In this document: one piece after another, positions 1 to 7,180 of the stretch | Position numbering within the stretch: the first letter of the stretch is position 1 | Layout of the letters: each line of letters starts with the position of its first letter | Assembly: GCA_964494345.1 (NCBI GenBank) | Contig: CAZBSI010000003.1 | Span: 1 to 64,000, forward strand | Direction of reading: 5' to 3' | Origin: DTKD01 sp964494345 | GTDB lineage: Bacteria; Armatimonadota; UBA5829 | Length of the DNA stretch: 64,000 bases | Translations under genes and position numbers: made by a program | The notes under the pieces: model-generated | Told to the model about the DNA's origin: nothing | Database searches by the model: none | The model's input: the letters and a program-made list of their open reading frames with translations, nothing else

Positions 1-438
1 AATAGACAACCGCCAACCGACAACCAACAACCGAAAAAGTAGTGGCCGGTCTCTGTCCCGGCCATTTTCCACTCACGTGGCGGCGATTCGGCGATTTCCA
101 CCTGTCTAAACGGACTTCGAATCTCGGATATCGGACACCGGAGAAAGCAGATTTCTCACTGCGTTCGAAATGACATGGTTTGGGAACTGACAACCAATAA
201 CCGATAACCATCGACCGTCAATAGACAACCGCCAACCGACAACCAACAACCGAAAAAGTAGTGGCTGGTCTCCGTCCCGGCCATTTTCCACTCACGTGGC
301 GGCGATTCGGAGATTTCCACCCGTCTAATCGGACTTCGAATCTCGGATATCGGACACCGGAGAAAGCAGATTTCTCACTGTGTTCGAAATGACATGGTTT
401 GGGAACTGACAACCAATAACCGTCAACCAACAACCGCC
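1..438. repeat. Two tandem copies of a 219-bp intergenic repeat
   Basis: The block beginning AATAGACAACCGCCAACCG at position 1 recurs almost unchanged at position 220, giving a 219-bp period and two copies. Each copy holds a run of ACCGACAACC/AATAACC-type short repeats, a GGCCGG...CCGGCC hairpin followed by ATTTT (43-64 and 262-283), and an ATTTC...GAAAT hairpin near 150 and 370. Small open frames across it only translate the repeat and are not genes. The methyltransferase/nuclease pair begins directly to the right. Confidence 0.9.
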
Positions 439-441
439 CCC

Positions 442-1611
442 TCACCTGTTTCCCTTCATCTGATTATGCAATTTACACAGCATCTGGCAGTTGGAGGCGT
501 CGGTGGCGCCGCCTTTGCTCCAGGGGGTTACGTGGTCGGCGTCCATTTCTTTAAGGCTATATATCCGCGTGGCGTTGGCGTCGTGGCCGATGGCGCATAG
601 CGGGCAGTTGGAGACGCCTTTTGCTTTGGCCTCCTGCGTCTGTTTCTGGTATGCCGACTGTATATCGGGGTCATCGAAGAGTCTTATATTAAGCAGCTTA
701 TTATCCGAGCAACCGCCCAGCACATATTCAAATATGCCTCTTTTATTCTTAACATAAAAGTCCCCATAAAGCTCGTTTACGGTTTTTGAGACCTCGGCGG
801 GGTTGTAGGGCTTGTTGTGGTGTTCTCTGTATAGTCGCGCCCATTCCAGCCCCTGCATCTCTTTTTTCACGTCGCTAAAGACGCCGGATACCCAGTCTAT
901 GACGGTATTATAATAGGTTTTAAGCTCGTTTATATTATCGTCCTGGCGGTGGCGGCTCATATAATCGCCGATATTGCCTTCGGAAACCCAGTCCAGCGCG
1001 CGTTCCAGATAGGCCTGTCGTTTCACATCCCCGCTTATGTAGGCCGACCACTTTTGTATGTTTGAGTTGCCGCTGTTGCTGAACTCCGCCTTTGCCGCAG
1101 TCACAAACGGGCCGCTGTAGACTGCGTTAAGAAGCTCCTGCGAGTTGAGCGGAACCCCGGCTATGTTGACGGTCTGGAACCACTCCTTAATCTCGCTCTC
1201 TTCACCTTCGCACACGTAGATAAGCAGCCTGGTATTAAGGATGCGGTTTTTCATATCCTCAGCCAGCCCGTCGAAATATTGCGGGGTGTTCTTTTCGTAG
1301 GGCACGGCGAACTTGTTGGTAACATAACGGCCAATGCTGGTGATGCGCTGCTGGCCGTCGAGCGCCTCGTATGTGTCGACGTCTACCTGGTTAAAGTAGA
1401 ACAGCCCCAGCGGGTAGCCTTTAAGCAGACTATCGATTACCGCTATCTCCTTTTTGCCGCCGTCGGAGGAGTAGATATAATTGCGCTGGTATTCCGGCTG
1501 GATGATGAGCTTGCCCGAAAGGCCAAACAACCCCTTCTCCTCAAGCTCGTTATACGTAAAACCGTCGACAATCTTATCGACAGTCGTCTCAGTCCAAAGC
1601 CTGGTCTTCAT
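442..1611 (-). CDS. DUF262 domain protein with C-terminal HNH nuclease
   Basis: Probable nuclease of a modification-linked defence pair. The N-terminal half is a DUF262 (ParB/GmrS-like) domain: PEYQRNY at residues 39-45 and the signature DGQQR at 85-89, which in this family belongs to an NTP-binding or hydrolysing site. The last 55 residues form an HNH (beta-beta-alpha metal) nuclease: CPLC at 336-339, DADH ending at His360, and a CxxHN motif at 379-383. The start ATG overlaps the stop of the upstream methyltransferase gene by 4 bp, so the two are co-transcribed and probably translationally coupled. Both genes lie in an island bounded by repeats. By analogy with GmrSD and other DUF262-HNH proteins, it may cut DNA according to methylation state. 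That role is inferred; the domains themselves are clear. Confidence 0.88.
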   Translation of the reverse strand: MKTRLWTETTVDKIVDGFTYNELEEKGLFGLSGKLIIQPEYQRNYIYSSDGGKKEIAVIDSLLKGYPLGLFYFNQVDVDTYEALDGQQRITSIGRYVTNKFAVPYEKNTPQYFDGLAEDMKNRILNTRLLIYVCEGEESEIKEWFQTVNIAGVPLNSQELLNAVYSGPFVTAAKAEFSNSGNSNIQKWSAYISGDVKRQAYLERALDWVSEGNIGDYMSRHRQDDNINELKTYYNTVIDWVSGVFSDVKKEMQGLEWARLYREHHNKPYNPAEVSKTVNELYGDFYVKNKRGIFEYVLGGCSDNKLLNIRLFDDPDIQSAYQKQTQEAKAKGVSNCPLCAIGHDANATRIYSLKEMDADHVTPWSKGGATDASNCQMLCKLHNQMKGNR

Positions 1612-2759
1612 TTATCTGCCTTTCTGGGTTTGATGACGATTCTGTCATACATCCGCCTGTACGTGCCATCTCCGTTAGCGATGTAAAATTGCGGCCCTCC
1701 TTGTTGATAGGTGCCCTTTTCGGCTATGTCGGACATCGGTTTCCCAAGGAAAAGGCTAATGCCTATAATCTCAAACTGCTCCGGCGAATACTTATCCAAA
1801 AAACTGATTGGCACACCCATTTCGCCATCATAGTCACTTGGAATAGCATCGGTGAATGGAACCTCTATTGCGTCGTAGTTTACATAGCGGTCGTATTTCG
1901 TCTTGCCATTCATCTTTTTATTGAACTTGAGATTGTCGGCCATAGTCATCAGACTGAGGGGATGGTGGCGGCGACCGTGGTCGAGGTTTGTAAACCATAC
2001 CGATGGGGAGCGCAAGTAAATAACACCATCAACTTCTCTAAGCGCCGTCGCAGGTTTATCGCTGAGGTCGGTGCCTTCCGGCGCTATAAAAAGAATATCT
2101 TTGCTGAAACTGGATGAACCAACCCACATCTTGTTATCTTTAATCAATGGAAAAATTTCTTTATTTGTAATAGAGTTTTTATTTCCTATAATGACGTACT
2201 TTTTGTCGTATTCCACCAGTTGAGCAACATATTCACGATAGAGGCTGAAGGGCGGGTTTGTGATTACTATATCTGCTTGTTTGAGTAGTTCTATGCACTC
2301 TGCGCTTCGGAAGTCTCCGTCGCCTTTGAGCAGAGACCACTCGTTGTTTTTGTTGGCGCGAAGTTGGTCGGCAATGTCGGTGAGGTTAAAGGCTCCGTCG
2401 TCGTTGGTGTCGCCGACCTCATTTATAATAAACCTCGCCGCCGCGCCCACTGGCCGGTCGTTCTGGTTGGCATCAACTGAGCCTTCGCCAAACAAATCGA
2501 GTTGAGTGCAGGCCACAGGGGAGGTTTTGTAGCTGGTGGTGATGAGCTGCTTCAGACCGATCTCGTTGAATTTGAGGGCGAAATAACGAAAGAAATTGCT
2601 CTCATAAGGATCATCGCAGTTGCAATAGACGACTTTCCCACGAAACACATCCGGGTCGTAGTCCAGATAGGCCTGCATTTCTTTTTGGATGTCATCATAC
2701 TGCGTGTAAAACTCGTCACTTTTTGCGTTTTTTGCATTTATAAGGTTCTGGTTTGCCAT
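1608..2759 (-). CDS. EcoRI-family adenine-specific DNA methyltransferase
   Basis: N6-adenine DNA methyltransferase of the EcoRI methylase family. The N-terminus (NAKSDEFYTQ, residues 11-20) and the segment around 43-60 (VVYCNCDDPYESNFFRYF) are typical of this family and form the SAM-binding region. The catalytic motif IV is NPPF at 168-171. The 383-aa length is normal for a stand-alone methylase. It is the first gene of a two-gene unit with the DUF262-HNH protein, whose start overlaps its stop. Parts of the gene, such as 2130-2200, are visibly more AT-rich than surrounding genes, which agrees with transfer. No EcoRI-like restriction enzyme is present; the HNH protein takes that position. The recognition sequence cannot be read from the protein. 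Confidence 0.92.
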   Translation of the reverse strand: MANQNLINAKNAKSDEFYTQYDDIQKEMQAYLDYDPDVFRGKVVYCNCDDPYESNFFRYFALKFNEIGLKQLITTSYKTSPVACTQLDLFGEGSVDANQNDRPVGAAARFIINEVGDTNDDGAFNLTDIADQLRANKNNEWSLLKGDGDFRSAECIELLKQADIVITNPPFSLYREYVAQLVEYDKKYVIIGNKNSITNKEIFPLIKDNKMWVGSSSFSKDILFIAPEGTDLSDKPATALREVDGVIYLRSPSVWFTNLDHGRRHHPLSLMTMADNLKFNKKMNGKTKYDRYVNYDAIEVPFTDAIPSDYDGEMGVPISFLDKYSPEQFEIIGISLFLGKPMSDIAEKGTYQQGGPQFYIANGDGTYRRMYDRIVIKPRKADK

Positions 2760-2925
2760 GTGTATATTAAAGCACGATGTTAAATATCAAGCAAGGCTGC
2801 CGGCGAAGGGAGAAACGCGAAATCCAGACAGAAGCGAAAACCCGAAAATAACGGAAAATCACTACCGCGCCGGATCGGACTTCTGACATCCGACCTCGGA
2901 CACCGGAAAAAGCAGATTTCTCACT

Positions 2926-3086
2926 GCGTTCGAAATGACAGGGTGTGGGCGTTCGAAATGACAGGGGGTGGGCGTTCGAAATGACAGGGTGTGGGCGTTC
3001 AAAATGACAGGGTGTGGGCGTTCAAAATGACAGGGTGTGGGCGTTCGAAATGACAGGGTGTGGGCGTTCGAAATGACATTGTTTGG
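2926..3086. repeat. 23-bp tandem repeat array, about seven units
   Basis: The unit GCGTTCGAAATGACAGGGT plus GTGG starts at 2926 and repeats every 23 bp (2949, 2972, 2995, 3018, 3041, 3064) with single-base changes such as CGAAAT/CAAAAT. It grows out of the 3' arm of an ATTTC...GAAAT hairpin element (about 2912-2940). There are no unique spacers, so it is not CRISPR. The translated frames over it are artefacts. Confidence 0.9.
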
Positions 3087-3740
3087 GAACTGACAACCAA
3101 TAACCGATAACCGATAACCGACAACCGACAACCGACAACCGAAAAAGTAGTGGCCGGTCTCCGTCCCGGCCGTTTTTCACTCACGAAGATGCCACCACTC
3201 GTCATTCCGCGCGAAGTCGCGGAATCCACGGCGAGAGCATAAGCGAAGGGCGACCATACTTGGGGGCAGATCCTGCGACTTCGCGCAGGATGACTAAAAT
3301 AGGAGCGCAGGATGACTAGAAGTGGGGATATCGGACACCGGAAAAAGCAGATTTCTCACTGCGTTCGAAATGACGGGGTTTGGGCGTTCGAAATGACGGG
3401 GTTTGGGCGTTCGAAATGACAGGGTGTGGGCGTTCAAAATGACATAGTTTGGGAACTGACAACCAATAACCGATAACCGATAACCGACAACCGACAACCT
3501 GCAACCGAAAAAGTAGTGGCCGGTCTCCGTCCCGGCCGTTTTTCACTCACGAAGATGCCACCACTCGTCATTCCGCGCGAAGTCGCGGAATCCACGGCGA
3601 GAGCATAAGCGAAGGGCGACCATACTTGGGGGCAGATCCTGCGACTTCGCGCAGGATGACTAAAATAGGAGCGCAGGATGACTAGAAGTGGGGATTTCGG
3701 ACACCGGAAAAAGCAGATTTCTCACTGCGTTCGAAATGAC
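3060..3740. repeat. Direct duplication with 366-bp offset containing several hairpins
   Basis: A composite element at about 3060-3374 is duplicated at about 3426-3740 with a constant 366-bp offset. Each copy contains AATAACCGATAACCGACAACC-type short repeats, hairpin GGCCGG...CCGGCC followed by GTTTTT (3152-3177; 3518-3543), hairpin ATTCCGCG...CGCGGAAT (3201-3227; 3567-3593), hairpin ATCCTGCG...CGCAGGAT (3269-3294; 3635-3660), and the ATTTC...GAAAT hairpin. With 2760-2925, which holds further remnants, this fills the whole gap between the methyltransferase and the DUF488 gene; no gene is seen in it. Confidence 0.9.
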
Positions 3741-3823
3741 ATAGTTTGGGAACCGACAACCGACAACCGCCAACCGCCAACCAAATAGGGTATTATAATG
3801 ACAGATTATTTGTGAGGTGACGT

Positions 3824-4366
3824 GTGGCTACTCTTTGGACTATAGGGCATTCCACCAGAAGTTTTGAGGAATTGGTCGGGGTGCTGAAGAGTTATGGCGT
3901 GGAAACGGTGGTCGACATCCGCACTATACCCCGATCGCGTAGAAACCCACAGTTCAACAGAGACGAACTGGAAGCCAGGCTGCCGGCTGAGGGTCTTGAG
4001 TATATTTACGCCAAAGACCTTGGCGGCCTGCGTAAACCACTTAAAGAGTCGCCGAACGACGCCTGGCATAACGATAGCTTTCGAGGATTTGCCGATTATA
4101 TGCAGACGGATAAGTTCCAGGCTGCCCTTAACTGGTTAATCGAGCAAGCCGACAAGAAGCGCACCGCGATAATGTGTGCGGAGATGGTGCCGTGGCGATG
4201 CCACCGGTCGCTTATAGCCGATGCGCTTCTGATTCGCGGCTTCGACGTTGTTGAGATATTCGACGAAGAGAAATCCAGACCCCACGAACTAACTTCGTTT
4301 GCAGCAGTAAATGACGGCCAGGTGACCTATCCGGCGTCCAACCTGGGTTTAAGCGACTCGGTGTAG
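3824..4366 (+). CDS. DUF488 family protein
   Basis: A 180-aa protein of the DUF488 family, whose biochemical function is not established. The family signatures are present: the N-terminal TIGHSTRSFEEL, VVDIRTIPRSRRNPQF around residues 30-45, and a C-terminal MCAEMVPWRCHRSLIAD segment. The start is GTG at 3824, supported by GAGGTGA about 4 nt upstream; a TATAAT hexamer at 3794-3799 may be its -10 element, though no good -35 is visible. Its last 40 bases overlap the 3' end of the convergent glutaredoxin-like gene. DUF488 proteins often sit near restriction or DNA-repair genes, and here the methyltransferase pair is the neighbour beyond the repeats; that link is weak. Confidence 0.9.
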   Translation: MATLWTIGHSTRSFEELVGVLKSYGVETVVDIRTIPRSRRNPQFNRDELEARLPAEGLEYIYAKDLGGLRKPLKESPNDAWHNDSFRGFADYMQTDKFQAALNWLIEQADKKRTAIMCAEMVPWRCHRSLIADALLIRGFDVVEIFDEEKSRPHELTSFAAVNDGQVTYPASNLGLSDSV

Positions 4367-4599
4367 GCGTATTCTTTTTCGAGATACTCAATGATAGCAT
4401 CATCGTCGTCTGCGATTATTTTGCCGTCATCACAAACCAGAGTCGGCACACCCGTCTGCCCGGATACTTCCAAAAGTTCGGTTCGGCTGGGCTTTGCGCG
4501 CGGGACGTTGGCGACGATGTAAGTCAGACACAGCTCACCCATCTTCGCTCGCACCCTTGCGCAATACGGACACCATTCAGCTTGATATAGTTTCAGCAT
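4327..4599 (-). CDS. Glutaredoxin-like / GST N-terminal domain protein
   Basis: A 90-aa thioredoxin-fold protein. MLKLYQAEWCPYC at the N-terminus gives a CPYC redox motif (Cys10, Cys13), followed by the cis-proline region TGVPTLV at about 49-55 and a DDDDAI segment typical of glutaredoxin and GST N-terminal (GST_N_3) domains. It probably carries out thiol-disulfide exchange or glutathione-type reduction in the cytoplasm. The ATG at 4599 is preceded by CAGGAG at 6-nt spacing. The gene ends inside the convergent DUF488 gene (40-bp overlap). A hairpin terminator for the upstream kamA-like gene lies just before its start, so it is probably transcribed separately. Confidence 0.88.
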   Translation of the reverse strand: MLKLYQAEWCPYCARVRAKMGELCLTYIVANVPRAKPSRTELLEVSGQTGVPTLVCDDGKIIADDDDAIIEYLEKEYAYTESLKPRLDAG

Positions 4600-4619
4600 A
4601 TAATCTCCTGAACCAAAAT

Positions 4620-4641
4620 TGGCCGGGACAGAGGCCGGCCA
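4620..4641 (-). terminator. GGCCGG-type hairpin downstream of kamA-like gene
   Basis: TGGCCGG (4620-4626) pairs with CCGGCCA (4635-4641). On the minus strand it is followed by ATTTTGG, so it can act as a terminator for the KamA-like gene. It is one copy of the hairpin family found in the repeat blocks of this window. Confidence 0.6.
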
Positions 4642-4648
4642 CTACGTC

Positions 4649-5575
4649 TTATTTTGTCTCGTGTCGATGATCTTCAAAATCCGTATAAGACGAGATATCG
4701 GCATCCCAGAACTCAAGGGGCACCGGGATTTTCCCGCTGCCATCAGGGGCGTCTATCACGTAGGTCGGACACGCCAGACCCGATAGACTGCGCCGGAGTT
4801 GAGTCATTATATGGCGTTCCTTATCGATGTCTACCCTGAAGTGCGCCGCCGCAGGAATGGGATCGCAGCGATAGATATAATACGGCCGCACGCCGACCTC
4901 AACGAGCCTGGTGAATAGATCGTGCAGAGTCTGGAAATCGTCGTTGACCCCGCGCAAAAAGACCGTCTGTGAATACAGTATCGCTCCCGCGCAGATGAGA
5001 CCCTTTATAGAACCGATGGTGGGTCGGGTGATCTCAGACGGATGCTCGAAGTGTATCCCGACATACACCGGTTGCTCTACGCGCTTTATAGCCTCCAGCT
5101 TGCGGGTGTTGATGAGGCTGGGGTCGGCGACAGGGGCGCGTGTTCCTATTCTGATCACCTTGACCGAACCCAAAACAGATATCTCATCGAGGGCATATTC
5201 GAAGAGACGATCTTCTATGGTAAACGGGTCCCCGCCGGAGAAAATAACCTCCCGCACCTCCGGATGCTGTCGGAGATACCTGACCCAGTTATCAACGTGG
5301 CTGAAGCTGATTCTGCCTCGTTCGATGTCGGAGACCAGCCGCCGCCTCGTGCAAAATCGGCAATAGGATGCGCACTCCGCCGTCATCAAGCACAGCACCC
5401 GGTTGCCGTATTTGTTGATCATCCCCGGCACGACTTCGTGTTTTTCTTCCAGAAGCGGGTCGCAGTTATCCTGTGCCCCCCCGACTCGCTCCTGATCGCT
5501 AATTTCGAACTGCCGTCGGACTGCCTCTTCGCAGACCATCAGGCTCTCTATATGTTCAGACGTCTTTTGTTGCAT
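4649..5575 (-). CDS. KamA-family radical SAM aminomutase (lysine 2,3-aminomutase-like)
   Basis: Radical SAM, PLP-dependent aminomutase family that moves an alpha-amino group to the beta carbon, classically L-lysine to L-beta-lysine. The radical SAM cluster motif CxxxCxxC is at Cys68, Cys72 and Cys75, followed by TRRR, which favours KamA over EpmB (normally FRRH). The SAM-contact motif SGGDP follows, and the PLP lysine is in DAPDGSGKIP at about Lys282. At 308 aa it is about 100 residues shorter than classical KamA, lacking much of the N-terminal arm and the C-terminal extension. It lies 31 bp downstream of an ATP-grasp-like gene on the same strand, suggesting that its beta-amino acid product is consumed by a ligase. 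Family is sure; substrate is not. Confidence 0.88.
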   Translation of the reverse strand: MQQKTSEHIESLMVCEEAVRRQFEISDQERVGGAQDNCDPLLEEKHEVVPGMINKYGNRVLCLMTAECASYCRFCTRRRLVSDIERGRISFSHVDNWVRYLRQHPEVREVIFSGGDPFTIEDRLFEYALDEISVLGSVKVIRIGTRAPVADPSLINTRKLEAIKRVEQPVYVGIHFEHPSEITRPTIGSIKGLICAGAILYSQTVFLRGVNDDFQTLHDLFTRLVEVGVRPYYIYRCDPIPAAAHFRVDIDKERHIMTQLRRSLSGLACPTYVIDAPDGSGKIPVPLEFWDADISSYTDFEDHRHETK

Positions 5576-5606
5576 AATCTCAATTGAGCGCAGCAGGCTC
5601 CGACGC

Positions 5607-7073
5607 TCAATCCTCCTGTTGGCGGCACGGCGTCATCACAGCGTCGACCATGCCATGAATCAACTTTTTATCCTTCGGGCAGGCGGTGGCCAACACGCCG
5701 CCGAGTTCGGCACGATCCTCGGCAACGAAATAATATGGACACAACCTCACCCTTGCCTGCATATTTTTAATTTCATCATTCTGCTTACTGAGATACTTTA
5801 CCCCGATGAGAGACGTATCCTGAAAATGTTGCAGCACCCAGGGTGAAGAATCGAAACTCTCCAGCGCCGCATCCACCGCCTCCGACCAATCCTCACGAGA
5901 CATGTCATGGCCGACTCTGACTCCGCGGCTGCCCCACGCCAGCGGGGAATAGCCACTGGGCTTAATCACGAGACGTCGCTCTTTCTGGCTACTATCTTTA
6001 ATAACGCACCAATCGCGAATCGGTTCACCTCTCCATCGAAAACCGGATATCTCCGCGCTGGGCGGGATCGGTCGATTGTCCAAAATATACGTGTCAGCAA
6101 TGGTCCTGTTCAGCACATCGTAGAGATCACCGAGGCTCTTGCGCCAATATTGCTCCAATCCCGGGTTTCTGAAAAGCGCCAACAGCGCTTTCTCCTCGAG
6201 ATAGGGCTTATAAGCAGGAGTTACCGTCACAACGCGCTTGCGAGCCGCGTAGGAAATCAGCTCAGTTTTCGGGATATTCAGCACATCAAACAGCTCGAAG
6301 AAGCGATATAGCACATCGCTTTTGTGCCTGATGCCTTCGGCCTCGACATAAAGAGCTTCTTCTGTGAATATTATCTGCCTGGGGTCCACTGCAAACGTGG
6401 GCAGGCCGATATTCGACAGTTCTTTTGCGAGATAGGTCATCTCAGGGAGATAGTCCTTAGACTCATCTGAGACCACTATCGCCAGCACTGGATCGGGCGA
6501 TTTCGATACGCCTCGAATCATCGCCGCGAAGCCATCCCTGATGCCCCTGCCCGACCCCAACACGTCAAATCCGCAATCCGCGTACGCCGCAGACAGGCAA
6601 TCGAGGTGCCCGAATCCGCCGGGGACGCTGTCGAGTTCGGTTATCTGAAAACCGCCCTCAGTCATTAAAATATCCGGCCTGATTATCCCCGGCAGCGCGG
6701 TTTTCTGGTATTTCATCCGCGAGTGTCGCAGGAGTTCCTCGTTTTTTCCAATATCGAGATATTCGTTGAACCACGGCTCCGCTCCTCGAAGGTAGAGATC
6801 GTTGGCAGCCGAGTAGAAACCTAGAAGCGCATCGCCGAGCAATTTCAGTTCATCGACCTGTGCCTTGGTTAAAGAGAAAGGTTCCGGGGAGATCAAATGC
6901 GGCCGCTGATTTTCTTTTGCCTGTTCACCGGGGATATTCCACAGCCCCGCAGATTCAATCCGGCCGTAAACCACCTCAGCCGGATTGTGTTTAGAGTTAT
7001 CCATATCGTCTCGCACTACTGTCATATCCTCATCAAGCTCTGCAGGCTGTATACCCGCCCGAAAGGGATACAC
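5607..7073 (-). CDS. Uncharacterised ATP-grasp-like protein upstream of KamA
   Basis: A 488-aa protein I do not recognise by name. Its segments suggest an ATP-grasp-type ligase: ITELDSVPGGFGHLDC near residue 145-160, a glycine-containing LVIKPSGYSPLAWGSRGVRVG stretch near 365-385 that could be the ATP lysine/glycine-rich loop, WVLQHFQD near 410, and a C-terminal LGGVLATACP segment. No signal peptide or membrane segment is visible. The listed start is GTG at 7073 without a clear ribosome site; ATG at 7025, about 16 codons in, is an alternative. It is followed after 31 bp by the kamA-like gene and they probably form an operon. A ligase using a beta-amino acid is the working guess. It could instead belong to the preATP-grasp/glutathionylspermidine-synthase-like group. 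Confidence 0.6.
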   Translation of the reverse strand: MYPFRAGIQPAELDEDMTVVRDDMDNSKHNPAEVVYGRIESAGLWNIPGEQAKENQRPHLISPEPFSLTKAQVDELKLLGDALLGFYSAANDLYLRGAEPWFNEYLDIGKNEELLRHSRMKYQKTALPGIIRPDILMTEGGFQITELDSVPGGFGHLDCLSAAYADCGFDVLGSGRGIRDGFAAMIRGVSKSPDPVLAIVVSDESKDYLPEMTYLAKELSNIGLPTFAVDPRQIIFTEEALYVEAEGIRHKSDVLYRFFELFDVLNIPKTELISYAARKRVVTVTPAYKPYLEEKALLALFRNPGLEQYWRKSLGDLYDVLNRTIADTYILDNRPIPPSAEISGFRWRGEPIRDWCVIKDSSQKERRLVIKPSGYSPLAWGSRGVRVGHDMSREDWSEAVDAALESFDSSPWVLQHFQDTSLIGVKYLSKQNDEIKNMQARVRLCPYYFVAEDRAELGGVLATACPKDKKLIHGMVDAVMTPCRQQED

Positions 7074-7180
7074 AAACGTGCCAATCAGGCTTTAGCTCAG
7101 TTTAGAATACCGATGAGGAAAGGTCAAGGAGGGAGGCTACGCTATATGAATGATTGTAGTGCTGCCAAATATGGCTTTCG

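Noticed and set aside
106..445. Open frames translating to VIGCQFPN-type peptides on both strands in the repeat blocks
   Set aside because: They only translate tandem and hairpin repeats, have no ribosome sites and recur in every repeat block.
2926..3086. Possible CRISPR array
   Set aside because: Units are contiguous with a 23-bp period and no unique spacers; no cas genes nearby.
5607..7073. Assignment as glutathionylspermidine synthase
   Set aside because: Only loose ATP-grasp-like segments are visible; no diagnostic motifs of that enzyme could be confirmed.
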